Under the pieces are notes generated by a model. It saw only the letters and a program-made list of their open reading frames with translations, was not told where the DNA came from and searched no databases. Shown piece by piece: positions 42,850-52,078 of a DNA stretch of 64,000 nucleotides (positions are counted from its first letter, which is position 1; each line of letters begins with the position of its first letter). The translations under genes and the position numbers were made by a program. Source of the DNA: CAWFNW01 sp963817405 (GTDB lineage: Bacteria; Actinomycetota; Coriobacteriia; Anaerosomatales; Anaerosomataceae); assembly GCA_963817405.1 (NCBI GenBank), contig CAWFNW010000002.1, positions 372,001 to 436,000 on the forward strand, written 5' to 3'.

Positions 42850-43350
42850 CTACGGCCCCGTGCCCTGTCCCAGCACCCGCCAGGCCTCCCCAGCGTTCCG
42901 CGCTGTGTACACGAACCAGTGCCGCGTGCCTGGCGGCTCGCCGATCTCGTTTCGCCACCGCGACACGTAGGTGACCGTGAACAGCCGCACATCGGCAAAG
43001 TCGCCCTCGAACCACGCGCCCTCTTCGGAGATCTCCGGTCCCGCTTCGACCCGCAGGTCTTCCGCCAGGAGCGCGTCGTCGATCACCGTGTCGACGGCGT
43101 TCGGCGCGTGGAACTGCTCGCGCGCGCGGGGGTCCAGCGCCCGCTCGGAGATCCCCTCAAGCCCCCAACGCCGGGCCTCGAAGTAGGCGCCCACGACCTC
43201 GCGCGGGTCCTCGGAGGCGAAGCGCGGCAGGAACACCGCCGCGCCGATCGCCTGGTGCGCCACGGCCGCCACGAGCGCGACGATCGCGGCAACAAGCAGC
43301 CGCCGGCCCCAGCCGCTGCGCGCACGCGACTCTGGCGCCTCGCTGCTCAC
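42850..43350 (-). CDS. membrane-anchored hypothetical protein
   Basis: The 166-residue protein has one N-terminal helix (RLLVAAIVALVAAVAHQAIGAAVFL) and an extracytoplasmic alpha/beta domain (EDPREVVGAYFEARRWGLEGISERALD … VRLFTVTYVSRWRNEIGEPPGTRHWFVYTARN). The pattern is NTF2-like, similar to DUF4829 or other lumazine-like stress proteins, but this is tentative. Its ATG overlaps the stop of the PEGA-propeller gene by 4 bases (ATGA). Confidence 0.6.
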   Translation of the reverse strand: MSSEAPESRARSGWGRRLLVAAIVALVAAVAHQAIGAAVFLPRFASEDPREVVGAYFEARRWGLEGISERALDPRAREQFHAPNAVDTVIDDALLAEDLRVEAGPEISEEGAWFEGDFADVRLFTVTYVSRWRNEIGEPPGTRHWFVYTARNAGEAWRVLGQGTGP

Positions 43351-45125
43351 TTCTTCTTGATCTCCGCCTTGTGCGCCTCGTACCGCCCGCCCTTGCCCTT
43401 GACGAACGTCGCGTAATCGGGAATCTCGTAGACGCGCAGCCGGTTGTCGAGGAAGTCGCTGAAGATGAGCAGCTTGCCGTCGTCGGAGACGTCCAGCGCC
43501 GTCGGCTGGTTACCGGCGATGAGCGCGTCAAGCGGCTTGCCGTTGCTCGTGTCGAAGACGAGGATCGAGCCCCACTCGGGACCGGGGATGTAGTACGACT
43601 TCGCGTTGTTCTCACCACGGCAGCTGACGAAGAGCATCTTGCCGTCGGGGGTCAGGTCGATGGTGTTGGGCTTCTCGTCAACGTCCACGAACTTCGTGGT
43701 CTTGCCGGTCTTCATATCGTGCACCCAGATGAGGTCTTTGCTCATGTCCGAGATGAAGAGCCGCCCCGTCGCCTCGTCCGCCACGATGTGCCGGAGCGCG
43801 CCGCCACCTTTGAAGATGGAGGTGGACTCTCCGGTGGCAAGGTCGATGCGGTCGAGGTAACCGCTGTCGAAACCGCCCACGTAGAGATACTTGCCGTCTG
43901 CCGTTGCGTACATGCCGCGCGGCGTGTTGGACACGCGCATGCGGCGCACAAGCGCGCCGGTCGCGAGGTCGATCTGGGACACGTCGTCACCCGACCAGTT
44001 GCTTGCGTAGAGCGTTGTCTCATCGGGCGAGAGCTGCACCCACTTCGTCCAGGCGCTCTTCGTATCGAACTCGCGGAGCACCTTCCGCGTCTTGACGTCG
44101 ATCTCGAAGCACTTCGCGGTCTCCATCTGCGAGGTGTAGGCCAGCGTGCCGGCCTTGTTGAAGATCACCTCCACCGCGCCATACTTCCCGATGTCGACCT
44201 CGCCGATGCTTGCGCCGGTGCGCGGGTTGAAGATCTGGATCGACGGTGGCCCGTTGAGTATCGATGTCCACGCCTCGCTGCCATCGTGCGTGACCGAGAC
44301 CCCCTTGGGCGCGCCCTTCGTGCCGATCGTGCCGATGCCGTGCAAGATCTGCCCCTCGGGATCTAGGTAGAGGTCGAGTGTGGTGGCCTTGTCGAGGAAG
44401 AACTCGGATTCGTAGGTGTTGTAGCCCTTGAGCGTGATCGAGAGCGTGACCTGCCCGGACGGGATTTCCTTGGCAAATGGCGTCGTGCCCGAGTAGGCGC
44501 TCCCGCCGACGCTTGTGACCGTGCACGCCGCGCCCTTCGGGTGCGTGACGATGCTCACGGCTTGTGGCAGCGGCTGCAGCGCGTATTTGAGCCTCTCCCG
44601 CCTGCCGCGCTTGAGCGTGACCGAGGTCTCCACCGAGGTGAAGCCGGTCCTCGTGACGACCACCGAGTAGCTGCCGGCCTTGAGGTCCTTCACCTCGAGC
44701 GTGCCGCTCGCCGTCTGCGAGGAAACCTGCGATCCCGCGAACTCGACCGACGCGTCCGCGGGCGTCGCCGTGATGCGCACCGACGCCGGACGCGTGAGGA
44801 AGAACACCGTGAGGCCGATCGCAGCCGCGACCACCAAGAGCACGATGAGTATCGCGCCAACCGGCGCCCGGTGCGAACGGCGACTCGCGAAGATCGCCGA
44901 GTTGCTCCGCACGCGAGCCCCCGGACCGCCGTGCCTGGCAGCGCGAGCTCCACGCGAGCCGCTTGGAGTCGAGAGGCCCTCGAAGTGGACGGTGTCGCTC
45001 GTCGCCCTGGACGAGCGGCTGCGGCCCGAGCTGTCGGTGCGCTCGGCCTTCGGCGCGCGCTTCGGCGGTTGGCTCTTCGCGTGCCGTGCCGGCTTGCTGC
45101 GTCGCCGGTACTCGTAGTCCTCCAC
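43347..45125 (-). CDS. membrane protein with PEGA repeats and a YVTN-type beta-propeller
   Basis: The 592-residue protein has a basic, Ser/Arg-rich cytoplasmic tail (1-85), a membrane helix (92-112), then two PEGA-like domains (about 113-260) and a seven-bladed-type beta-propeller (about 265-580; repeated units such as ATADGKYLYVGGFDSGYLDRIDLATGE and LTPDGKMLFVSCRGENN). PEGA and YVTN propellers occur in cell-surface proteins. It is the second gene of a minus-strand run: SDR enzyme, PEGA-propeller (1-base gap), then the small membrane protein at 42850. Confidence 0.85.
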   Translation of the reverse strand: MEDYEYRRRSKPARHAKSQPPKRAPKAERTDSSGRSRSSRATSDTVHFEGLSTPSGSRGARAARHGGPGARVRSNSAIFASRRSHRAPVGAILIVLLVVAAAIGLTVFFLTRPASVRITATPADASVEFAGSQVSSQTASGTLEVKDLKAGSYSVVVTRTGFTSVETSVTLKRGRRERLKYALQPLPQAVSIVTHPKGAACTVTSVGGSAYSGTTPFAKEIPSGQVTLSITLKGYNTYESEFFLDKATTLDLYLDPEGQILHGIGTIGTKGAPKGVSVTHDGSEAWTSILNGPPSIQIFNPRTGASIGEVDIGKYGAVEVIFNKAGTLAYTSQMETAKCFEIDVKTRKVLREFDTKSAWTKWVQLSPDETTLYASNWSGDDVSQIDLATGALVRRMRVSNTPRGMYATADGKYLYVGGFDSGYLDRIDLATGESTSIFKGGGALRHIVADEATGRLFISDMSKDLIWVHDMKTGKTTKFVDVDEKPNTIDLTPDGKMLFVSCRGENNAKSYYIPGPEWGSILVFDTSNGKPLDALIAGNQPTALDVSDDGKLLIFSDFLDNRLRVYEIPDYATFVKGKGGRYEAHKAEIKKK

Positions 45126-45126
45126 G

Positions 45127-45948
45127 TCAGCGCTCCCGCTTCAGCTTGCCGGTCATCCCGTACCACGCCATCTTCATGCCGCCTCTGGCCGAGCGCGCGC
45201 CCTTCAGCAGGTTGTGTATCTCCCCGGTGGCGTGCCACGCGCCGTCGCCGAGAAAGGCAGCAGTCTCCGCGCCCACAGAATCGAGCGGCACGCCGAAGCA
45301 GTCGAGCGCGAGGTCCACGTTGCCGCGGCTGTGCTCCAGCTTCGGGCTGACGATGACGTCCTTGTAGAAGTCCGTGGGCACCATTCCCGGGACGAGTGCG
45401 TGGATGTGGATGCGCCGGCAGTCGCGATTCTCCTCGGCGAGGCTCTTGGTGAGGCTCGCGATGGCGGCCTTGGTCGCGGCGTAGGCAGCGGTGTGCGGCG
45501 TTGCATCGCCCCGGTAGCCGCGTCCCGCCATGTTCATCAGCACGCCGCCATGCTCGCGGAGGTGCGGGATCAGCAGCCGGCACGCGTACATCGTGCCGAG
45601 CAGGTTGACCCGCACGATCTCGTCCAGCTCGGCGACACTGAGTTCCTCGAGCGGTCGGTAGCCCTCGGAAAGCCCGGCGTTGTTCACCCAGATGTCGATC
45701 CGGCCGTGGAAGTCGAGCGCGTGGCGCATGAGCTGCTCGACGTCGTCGGAATTCCCCACGTCGGCGGCGAGCCCTGATGCCCGCCAGTCATTGCCCGCGA
45801 ACTCGTGCATCACGCGCGCGACGTCCGCCTCGGTGCGCGACGAGAGCACCGCGATGGCGCCTGCCCGGGCGCAGCCCTCGGCGATGGCGCGACCGATACC
45901 GCGCGTGGAGCCCGTCACGACGACGACCTTGCCGGCGAGCCCGCTCAC
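45127..45948 (-). CDS. short-chain dehydrogenase/reductase
   Basis: The 273-residue SDR has the cofactor motif TGSTRGIGRAIA, NNAG (IDIWVNNAG), and the catalytic S-YxxxK region as AYAATKAAIASL (Tyr and Lys) with the preceding NMAGRGYRG. GTG 45948 overlaps the stop of the upstream TIGR00725-type gene (GTGA). The substrate is unknown; it is cytoplasmic and NAD(P)-dependent. It is the first of the tightly packed PEGA operon or the last of the LOG-like unit. Confidence 0.87.
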   Translation of the reverse strand: MSGLAGKVVVVTGSTRGIGRAIAEGCARAGAIAVLSSRTEADVARVMHEFAGNDWRASGLAADVGNSDDVEQLMRHALDFHGRIDIWVNNAGLSEGYRPLEELSVAELDEIVRVNLLGTMYACRLLIPHLREHGGVLMNMAGRGYRGDATPHTAAYAATKAAIASLTKSLAEENRDCRRIHIHALVPGMVPTDFYKDVIVSPKLEHSRGNVDLALDCFGVPLDSVGAETAAFLGDGAWHATGEIHNLLKGARSARGGMKMAWYGMTGKLKRER

Positions 45949-46436
45949 GAGGCGTCCTGGGCCAAGAGCAGGCGCGCCTTCGCAACTGCCTCTTCCGGGG
46001 AATCGGTGACATGCAGAAGGCGGCCACCTGCTCGGCGGAGCACGTCGCCGGGGTCCCACCCGACCGCGATGACCGGCCGGCCGGCGTTGAGGGCGTGGGC
46101 GACCTCTGAGAGTGTGCCGGCGCCGCCGGGAAGGGCGAGCACGATGCGGCTGGACAGCACGTTGACGACGTTGCGCGCGTCACCCATCCCCGTGTAGACC
46201 GCAACGTCCAGGTACTCGCTCGCGTTGCCGGGTCTGTCGTCGGGAAGGATGCCCAGCACGAGACCGCCCGCTTGGCGCGCGCCTCGGGACGCGGCGTCCA
46301 TCACGCCCTCGTCGCGCCCGCCGGTGAGGAGTACCCAGCCGGCCTCGGCGATCAGGCGGCCGAGGTTGAAGGCCCGCGCCTCCTCGGCATGACCAAGGGG
46401 TCGCCCGGAACCCATGACGCCGATCACTGTCCGCAT
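45945..46436 (-). CDS. TIGR00725-family LOG/TrmF-like Rossmann protein
   Basis: The 163-residue protein has a cytokinin-LOG/DprA-type fold: VIGVMGSGRP, AGWVLLTGGRDEGVMDAASRGARQAGG, MGDARNVVNVLSSRIVLALPGGAGTLSEVAHALN. The PGGxGT motif (here PGGAGTLSE) binds the nucleotide phosphate. Members may be nucleotide 5'-monophosphate ribohydrolases or other AMP-type enzymes. Start ATG 46436; the longer ORF is non-coding. Confidence 0.85.
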   Translation of the reverse strand: MRTVIGVMGSGRPLGHAEEARAFNLGRLIAEAGWVLLTGGRDEGVMDAASRGARQAGGLVLGILPDDRPGNASEYLDVAVYTGMGDARNVVNVLSSRIVLALPGGAGTLSEVAHALNAGRPVIAVGWDPGDVLRRAGGRLLHVTDSPEEAVAKARLLLAQDAS

Positions 46437-46501
46437 GAGGCCACCACCGTCTGCGCGAGGCCTACTCCCGCTTGGATGGTAGCGCACGAGCGCACAAAGC
46501 G

Positions 46502-46530
46502 GCAGGGGAGCCCATGTGGGGCTCCCCTGC
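46502..46530 (-). terminator. hairpin terminator after the SIMPL lipoprotein
   Basis: GCAGGGGAGCCC (46502-46513) and GGGCTCCCCTGC (46519-46530) are 12-bp perfect arms with a 5-base loop. It lies between the stop of the SIMPL gene (46626) and the start of the LOG-like gene (46436), all on the minus strand. Confidence 0.8.
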
Positions 46531-46625
46531 GGTGCCTCGGCCCAGACCGTGGCGCGTGGCGATCCTTCGAAGGCGGCGCGCCCGGCGCGTGAGGGGGGAG
46601 CTCGCGCGGCGCGCCGCCCTGAGGA

Positions 46626-47357
46626 CTACTTGAGTTCGAACACCACGGTCACGTTGGCGGTGATGTCGAGCGTGCCGGGCTGGATCTGCGGAGCGCCCGC
46701 GGCCACGTCGGCCGCTGCACGCGTCTCGCCGTAGATGATGGGAACGGAGACGCCGGACTCGTTCAGGCTCACCACGTCGCCGACGCTCTTGCCTGCGGCC
46801 TTCGCCATGACCCCGGCCCGTACCTTGGCGTCCGCGACGGCCTTCTCGATCGCCTGCGCGCGGGCGTCCGAGTCCTCGGAGAGCGTCCAGTTGGGCCCCT
46901 GGATGTCCGTTGCGCCGCCGTCGCTTGCGGCAGCGATGATGTCGCCGATCTTCTCGACGTCCTTCATCGTCACGCGTACCTGCAGCGATGCCTGATAGCC
47001 GGTGATGCGCGGGATCTTGCCGTCGTTGTAGTCGTACTGTGGGTTCAGGCTCACACCGGACGTCTGAATGTCGTCTGCGTTGATGCCGGCCTTCTTGAGC
47101 GCGGCGATGAGCGTGTCCGAGCGCTTGGACGCGTCGTTGAGGGTTGCCTTCGCCTCGTTGCCCTGCGTGGTCACCCCGAACGTCATCTCGGCGCGATCGG
47201 GCGCGGCGACGTGCTTGCCCTCGCCGAGAGCTGTGACAGTGTTGAGCACTTGCTGACCGGGGGAGGTCACCACCTTCGTCGTGCAACCGGTGAGCGCCAG
47301 CACAAGGACTGCGGCGACCGCCACCAGTGCGACGATGTCGGACGTGGTAGTGCGCAT
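46626..47357 (-). CDS. SIMPL-domain (DUF541) lipoprotein
   Basis: The 243-residue protein has a lipoprotein signal (VALVAVAAVLVLALTGC, lipobox LTGC) and a SIMPL domain: GEGKHVAAPDRAEMTFGVTTQGNEAKATLNDASKRSDTLIAALKKAGINADDIQTSGVSLNPQYDY, the family's G-x-G and DIQT pattern. SIMPL proteins are secreted and may protect against oxidative stress. ATG 47357. It is monocistronic, with a terminator downstream. Confidence 0.9.
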   Translation of the reverse strand: MRTTTSDIVALVAVAAVLVLALTGCTTKVVTSPGQQVLNTVTALGEGKHVAAPDRAEMTFGVTTQGNEAKATLNDASKRSDTLIAALKKAGINADDIQTSGVSLNPQYDYNDGKIPRITGYQASLQVRVTMKDVEKIGDIIAAASDGGATDIQGPNWTLSEDSDARAQAIEKAVADAKVRAGVMAKAAGKSVGDVVSLNESGVSVPIIYGETRAAADVAAGAPQIQPGTLDITANVTVVFELK

Positions 47358-47462
47358 GGGACCTCCTCCTTCATATGGGCGAATGGTGGTGCCGATAGCA
47401 CCGACCAGTCACTAGGACGCATCTACCCGAAGCGGGGTTCGCGCACGCGCGGAGAGACACAG

Positions 47463-47488
47463 AAGACCCCGCACGCTGGCGGGGTCTT
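47463..47488 (-). terminator. terminator of the tRNA-Arg gene
   Basis: AAGACCCCGC (47463-47472) and GCGGGGTCTT (47479-47488) form a 10-bp stem with a 6-base loop. Read on the minus strand it is followed by CTGTGTCTCTCC, a pyrimidine-rich tail, 14 bases after the tRNA end. Confidence 0.85.
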
Positions 47489-47501
47489 GGGGAAGACTGT
47501 G

Positions 47502-47577
47502 TGGCGCGCCCTGCAGGATTCGAACCTGCGGCCTCCCGGTTCGTAGCCGGACGCTCTATCCGCTGAGCTAAGGGCGC
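47502..47577 (-). tRNA. tRNA-Arg(ACG)
   Basis: A 76-base cloverleaf with CCA encoded. Acceptor GCGCCCT/AGGGCGC, anticodon loop CTACGAA (anticodon ACG), T-loop TTCGAAT. ACG must be deaminated to ICG by TadA, which is encoded at 52977. Confidence 0.95.
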
Positions 47578-47659
47578 GTGAGCCCACATAGGGCTTGAGT
47601 ATCCTGCCACCGGGCAGCGCGCGTGTCAAACCTCGGTCCCTCGGCAGGGGGATGTCAAA

Positions 47660-47753
47660 TGGCGGAGAGTGAGGGATTCGAACCCTCGAACGGGCTTCAA
47701 GCCCGTTACTCGCTTAGCAGGCGAGCGCCTTCAGCCGACTCGGCCAACTCTCC
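47660..47753 (-). tRNA. tRNA-Ser(GCT)
   Basis: A 94-base class II tRNA with CCA encoded. Acceptor GGAGAGT/ACTCTCC with discriminator G, anticodon loop CTGCTAA (anticodon GCT), long variable arm GTAACGGGCTTGAAGCCCGTTC. Confidence 0.95.
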
Positions 47754-47906
47754 GCGGCGCGCCCAAATGACGCGAAGGTGATTATACACACCGAGCCGCA
47801 GAGCGGCGACATCACCAAGCGGCGCCCGCGTGGTACAAATGGCATACTGTTGGCTCAGTGCAATCCGAGTCAGGACACCCCCGACCCGCAACCGCCGGAG
47901 ATGCCC

Positions 47907-48260
47907 ATGAAGTCCAAAGTGCTCAAGATCGCGGTTCCCGCCCTCGTACTGTTCGTCGTCATCGCCCTGACGGTCGCGTCAACGGGTGGTCCGGGGACTG
48001 TCTACAAGGAGGGCGACATCGTCGGCAAGATCATGACGGACGCCAAGGGCACTGCAACGTACACGACTCCCGCGACTTTCAGCGAGGGTGACCCTGCGCA
48101 TGAGGCGGCGCACGTCTATCAGGCGTTCGCCAACTACGCCGGCATCGAGCGCGTCGAGATCAACACGAAGGCGCTCACCGTAAGCGTGAAGTACGATCCA
48201 GCCATCATCGATGAGCCCTTTCTGAGAGAGTTGCTCCAGAAGGCCGGCTACGTGCCGTAG
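47907..48260 (+). CDS. membrane-anchored HMA-like domain protein
   Basis: The 117-residue protein has an N-terminal helix (VLKIAVPALVLFVVIALTV) and an extracytoplasmic domain with a weak heavy-metal-associated pattern (AHEAAHVYQAFANYAGIERVEINTKALTVSVKYDPAIIDEPFLRELLQKAGY), resembling HMA folds that lack the CxxC. ATG 47907 has GGAG 6 bases upstream; ATG 47901 is possible. A monocistronic gene before the SPFH gene. Confidence 0.55.
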   Translation: MKSKVLKIAVPALVLFVVIALTVASTGGPGTVYKEGDIVGKIMTDAKGTATYTTPATFSEGDPAHEAAHVYQAFANYAGIERVEINTKALTVSVKYDPAIIDEPFLRELLQKAGYVP

Positions 48261-48363
48261 CGGCCGCTTTCACACCGCGGCGCCCGACGCGTTACTCGCG
48301 GCGTCGCAGGTGGAACGTTCTTCCATGGCGGGCCGACCGGCCCCCTTCGATGGGAGGGCGACA

Positions 48364-49176
48364 ATGGTTCAGACGTTCGATTTTTCGTGGTGGCCGTGGC
48401 TCGTGGTGGGGGGCATGGCGGTCATCCTGCTGTCGGGCCTTCGGATCGCGAACGAGTATGAGCGCGGTGTGGTCTTCCGGCTCGGCCGGCTGATGGGCAT
48501 TCGGGGACCGGGGCTCTTCTGGCTGATCCCGCTCGGCATCGAGAAGATGCGGAAGGTCGACCTGCGCACCAACACGGTGGACGTGGAGCGGCAGGAGACC
48601 ATCACCAAGGACTCGGTCACCATCAAGGTGAACGCGGTGCTCTGGTTCCGCATCATGGACCCGGTGAAGTCCGTGGTGGAGGTCGCCAACTATTACGCGG
48701 CGACGTACCAGATCGCACTCACGAGTCTCCGCAACATCATCGGCCAGCACGACCTCGATGAGATCTTGAAGGAACGTGACAAGATCTCAGCCATCCTGCA
48801 GGAGATCGTGGACAAGGCCACCGACCCCTGGGGCATTAAGGTCGAAGCGGTTGAGATGAAGGACGTCGAGCTGCCCGCAGGCATGCAGCGTGCAATGGCG
48901 CAGGAGGCGCAGGCGGTGCGCGAGAAGCGGGCCCGTCTCGTCAAGGCCGAGGCCGAGCTGGAGGCTTCGAAGAAGCTCGGCGAGGCATCCGCCGTGTTGG
49001 CCGCCAACCCCATGTCGCTGGAGCTCCGCCGCATGCAGATGATCACCGAGGTCGGTGCGGAGCAGAACACCACCACCATCGTCATGATGCCGAGCGAATT
49101 CGTGAGCCTCGCCGGCACGCTTGCGCATAAGTTCCAGCAGCAGGATACGGAGTCCGGACCGGCGCCAGAGGAGTAG
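48364..49176 (+). CDS. SPFH/band-7 protein (slipin/stomatin-like)
   Basis: The 270-residue protein has one membrane helix (about 8-26), then a stomatin-type SPFH domain (NEYERGVVFRLGRLMGIRGPGLFWLIPL … VDVERQETITKDSVTIKVNAVLWFRIMDP) and a coiled C-terminal region (QAVREKRARLVKAEAELEASKKLGEAS). Slipins oligomerise at the membrane and often work with a NfeD protease, absent here. ATG 48364 follows GGGAGGG. It ends 15 bases before tdh on the same strand. Confidence 0.9.
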   Translation: MVQTFDFSWWPWLVVGGMAVILLSGLRIANEYERGVVFRLGRLMGIRGPGLFWLIPLGIEKMRKVDLRTNTVDVERQETITKDSVTIKVNAVLWFRIMDPVKSVVEVANYYAATYQIALTSLRNIIGQHDLDEILKERDKISAILQEIVDKATDPWGIKVEAVEMKDVELPAGMQRAMAQEAQAVREKRARLVKAEAELEASKKLGEASAVLAANPMSLELRRMQMITEVGAEQNTTTIVMMPSEFVSLAGTLAHKFQQQDTESGPAPEE

Positions 49177-49191
49177 TGGATTGGTCGCACC

Positions 49192-50223
49192 ATGAAGGCG
49201 CTCGTGAAGGCCGCTCCCGGCCCCGGCGTCTCGCTTCAGGACGTGCCGGTACCCGCGGCCGGCTCGGGCGAGCTGCTGATCCGCATCGACAAGGTGGCCA
49301 TCTGCGGCACCGACGTCCATATCTACGAGTGGAACGAGTGGGCGCAGAAAACCATCCACACGCCGCAGATCCTCGGCCACGAGTTCGTGGGGCATGTGGC
49401 CGAGGTCGGTGACGGCGTCAGCGGCTTCAGCGTGGGCGAGCGCGTCTCCGGTGAGGGCCACATCGTGTGCGGCGTATGCCGCAGCTGCCGGGCAGGACGG
49501 CGTCACCTGTGCACGAACACGGTCGGGGTGGGAGTGAACCGAGACGGCTGCTTCGCGGAGTACCTCGTTATTCCCGCGAGCAACGCGTGGCACATCGCCG
49601 ACAGCATCCCCTCGCGCATCGCCGCGATCTTCGACCCGTTCGGGAACGCAACGCATGCCGCGCTCTCCTTCGACCTCGTCGGCGAGGACGCACTCATCAC
49701 CGGCGCGGGCCCTATCGGGATCATGGCGGTGGCCATCGCCAAGCACGTCGGCGCGCGCAACGTGGTCATCAGCGACGTGAACGACTACCGGCTCGACCTG
49801 GCCTCGCGGATGGGCGCCACACGGACGGTGAATGTGCAGCACGAGTCGGTCGCTGACGCGACGGCCGAACTCGGTATGGTGGGCTTCGACGTCGGGCTGG
49901 AGATGAGCGGGAACGCCGAGGCCTTCGAGACGATGCTCGAGAGCATGTACAACGGCGGGCGCATCGCGCTGCTCGGCATCGCGCCGACGCCGGCGCGCAT
50001 CGACTGGGACCAGGTGGTCTTCCGGGGCCTCACCATCAAGGGCATCTACGGACGCGAGATCTGGGAGACCTGGTACAAGATGCAGACCATGCTCGAGAGC
50101 GGGCTCGACATCGCGCCCGTGATCACGCACGAGCTGCCGTTCGAGGCGTACGAAGAGGGCTTCGCCGCGATGATCAGCGGGCAGAGCGGCAAAGTCGTGC
50201 TGGACCTGGGAACTGAGGGCTGA
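49192..50223 (+). CDS. tdh: L-threonine 3-dehydrogenase
   Basis: The 343-residue Zn-dependent alcohol dehydrogenase-type enzyme has the catalytic Zn site (AICGTDVHIYEWNEWAQ, GHEFVG), the structural-Zn Cys cluster (CGVCRSCRAGRRHLC), and the Rossmann GAGPIGIMAV. It oxidises threonine to 2-amino-3-ketobutyrate. Its TGA overlaps the ATG of kbl (TGATG), so both are coupled. Together they convert threonine to glycine and acetyl-CoA, a fermentation or assimilation route. Confidence 0.95.
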   Translation: MKALVKAAPGPGVSLQDVPVPAAGSGELLIRIDKVAICGTDVHIYEWNEWAQKTIHTPQILGHEFVGHVAEVGDGVSGFSVGERVSGEGHIVCGVCRSCRAGRRHLCTNTVGVGVNRDGCFAEYLVIPASNAWHIADSIPSRIAAIFDPFGNATHAALSFDLVGEDALITGAGPIGIMAVAIAKHVGARNVVISDVNDYRLDLASRMGATRTVNVQHESVADATAELGMVGFDVGLEMSGNAEAFETMLESMYNGGRIALLGIAPTPARIDWDQVVFRGLTIKGIYGREIWETWYKMQTMLESGLDIAPVITHELPFEAYEEGFAAMISGQSGKVVLDLGTEG

Positions 50224-51428
50224 TGTTCGGGAGCATGAGAGACGCCCTGCAGGGCGAGATCGCCGCCTTGCGCGAGGCGAGCCTCTACAAGGCCGAGCGG
50301 GTCATCGACACGCCGCAAGGCGCGGTCATTCGCGTCGCGGCCAAGCCGGGCGCGCCCGAGCGCGAGGTCCTCAACTTCTGCGCGAACAACTACCTCGGTC
50401 TCGCGGACGATCCGCGCGTTGCGGCTGCCGCGCACGAAGCGCTCGACCGGTGGGGGTTCGGCACGTCATCGGTGCGCTTCATCTGCGGCACCTTTGCCGT
50501 GCACAAGGAGCTCGAGGCGCGCGTCTCCGCGTTCATCGGGACCGAGGACACAATCCTCTACTCGTCGTGCTTCGATGCGAACGGCGGCTTCTTCGAGCCG
50601 TTCTTCACCGCAGAGGACGCGATCATCGCCGATGCGCTCAACCACGCCTCGGTCATCGACGGCGTGCGCCTCACGAAGGCGAAGCGGTACATCTACGCGC
50701 ACGCGGACATGGCCGACCTGCGCGCGAAGCTTGAAGAGGCGCAGGGCGCGCGGTTCCGCGTGATCGCCACCGACGGTGTGTTCTCGATGGACGGCGACAT
50801 CGCGGATCTCGCGAGCGTCTGCGACCTTGCCGACGAGTTCGGCGCGCTCGTGATGGTCGATGACTCGCACGCGACGGGATTCGTCGGCGCGACCGGCCGG
50901 GGCACGCCCGAGCTCTGCGGCGTCGCGGACCGCGTGGACGTCGTCACGACCACGTTCGGGAAAGCGCTCGGGGGCGCCTCGGGAGGGTGCGTCAGCGGGC
51001 GGCGTGAGATCGTGGAGTGGCTCCGGCAGAAGAGCCGCCCGTACCTGTTCTCCAACACGCTCGCGCCGGTGGTGGCGGCCACCACGGTGGCGGTCCTCGG
51101 CCTGCTCTCGGAGACGACCGAGCTTCGCGACCGTCTCGAGCAAAGCGCGCGCTCGTTCCGCGAGCGCATGACCGCGGCAGGCTTCGACATCCGGCCGGGC
51201 GAGCACCCCATCGTGCCGGTAATGCTCTACGACGAGGCGCTCGCGCACCGTATGGCCGACGCGATGCTCGACGAAGGCATCTACGTCATCGGCTTCAGCT
51301 ACCCGGTGGTGCCGAAGGGCGCTGCGCGCATCCGCGTTCAGCTTTCGGCGGCGCACACTGACGAGCAGATCGACCGAGCGGTCGAAGCGTTCGTGCGGGT
51401 CGGGAAGCGACTGGGGGTCATCACCTAG
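50223..51428 (+). CDS. kbl: 2-amino-3-ketobutyrate CoA ligase (glycine C-acetyltransferase)
   Basis: The 401-residue PLP enzyme has LNFCANNYLGLADDPR, GFGTSSVRFICGTFAVHKELEARVSAF, MVDDSHATGFVGATGRG and the Schiff-base Lys in TTFGKALGG. It splits 2-amino-3-ketobutyrate with CoA to glycine and acetyl-CoA. The ATG overlaps the tdh stop. The length and start match the family. Confidence 0.95.
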   Translation: MFGSMRDALQGEIAALREASLYKAERVIDTPQGAVIRVAAKPGAPEREVLNFCANNYLGLADDPRVAAAAHEALDRWGFGTSSVRFICGTFAVHKELEARVSAFIGTEDTILYSSCFDANGGFFEPFFTAEDAIIADALNHASVIDGVRLTKAKRYIYAHADMADLRAKLEEAQGARFRVIATDGVFSMDGDIADLASVCDLADEFGALVMVDDSHATGFVGATGRGTPELCGVADRVDVVTTTFGKALGGASGGCVSGRREIVEWLRQKSRPYLFSNTLAPVVAATTVAVLGLLSETTELRDRLEQSARSFRERMTAAGFDIRPGEHPIVPVMLYDEALAHRMADAMLDEGIYVIGFSYPVVPKGAARIRVQLSAAHTDEQIDRAVEAFVRVGKRLGVIT

Positions 51429-51441
51429 CGGGGGTGGGCTC

Positions 51442-52065
51442 GTGCGAGCGCCGACGGGAGGGCCCAAGCCGGGTGCGAGGGCGTGGCTTGTTGCAGCGGG
51501 ACTCCTCGCTGTGGTCGCCGCCACTTCGATTCTCGGGAACCGGCTGATCCTGTCCGAGTTCGCCAACAGGCCACGGCCGCGCGACCTTCTGTTCGAGCTG
51601 CTGCCGTACGTCAGCTGGGCTCGCTACCTCACGGTCATCGCGCTCGTCATCGGGTTCTCGCTGTTCCTCTACTACGCCGTGCGATACGAGCCCACACGGA
51701 TTCCCGCGCTAACGGCGATCTTCGCCCTCATGTACATCATGCGAGCGGCGTTCATGATCCTCACCCCGCTTGCGCCCGCTCAGGGGGCGGGCCCGTTCGT
51801 CTTCGAGGTCCAGCAGTACGGCATGTTTCCGTCGGGCCACATCGCCACGGCGCTGATCCTCGTCCTGCTGACATCCGCCGAGCGGGCCCCGATACTCCGC
51901 AAGGTCCAGTCGGCGCTCGCCGCGATTGAGGGCGCGGGGCTCATTCTGGCGCACGGTCATTACTCGATCGACCTCGTCGGTGGAATGCTGTTGGCCCACT
52001 TCGTGGTGACGGCCTGGAACCATGGGCGGCTGTTCAACCCGATCAAGCGTCTCACCGGTGCGTGA
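51442..52065 (+). CDS. PAP2-type membrane phosphatase-like protein
   Basis: The 207-residue membrane protein has about six helices and the PAP2_C/sphingomyelin-synthase-type motifs FPSGHIATALIL and HGHYSIDLVGGMLLAH (catalytic His and Asp). It may hydrolyse a lipid phosphate or transfer a head group. GTG 51442, 13 bases after the kbl stop, so it could be co-transcribed with tdh-kbl, with no obvious link in function. Confidence 0.8.
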   Translation: MRAPTGGPKPGARAWLVAAGLLAVVAATSILGNRLILSEFANRPRPRDLLFELLPYVSWARYLTVIALVIGFSLFLYYAVRYEPTRIPALTAIFALMYIMRAAFMILTPLAPAQGAGPFVFEVQQYGMFPSGHIATALILVLLTSAERAPILRKVQSALAAIEGAGLILAHGHYSIDLVGGMLLAHFVVTAWNHGRLFNPIKRLTGA

Positions 52066-52078
52066 CGGCGGGTTCCTC

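Noticed and set aside
42790..42850. GCCACCGG-like short repeats after repeat copy 8
   Set aside because: Imperfect, low-complexity and confined to about 60 bases; no spacing like a CRISPR or tandem repeat.
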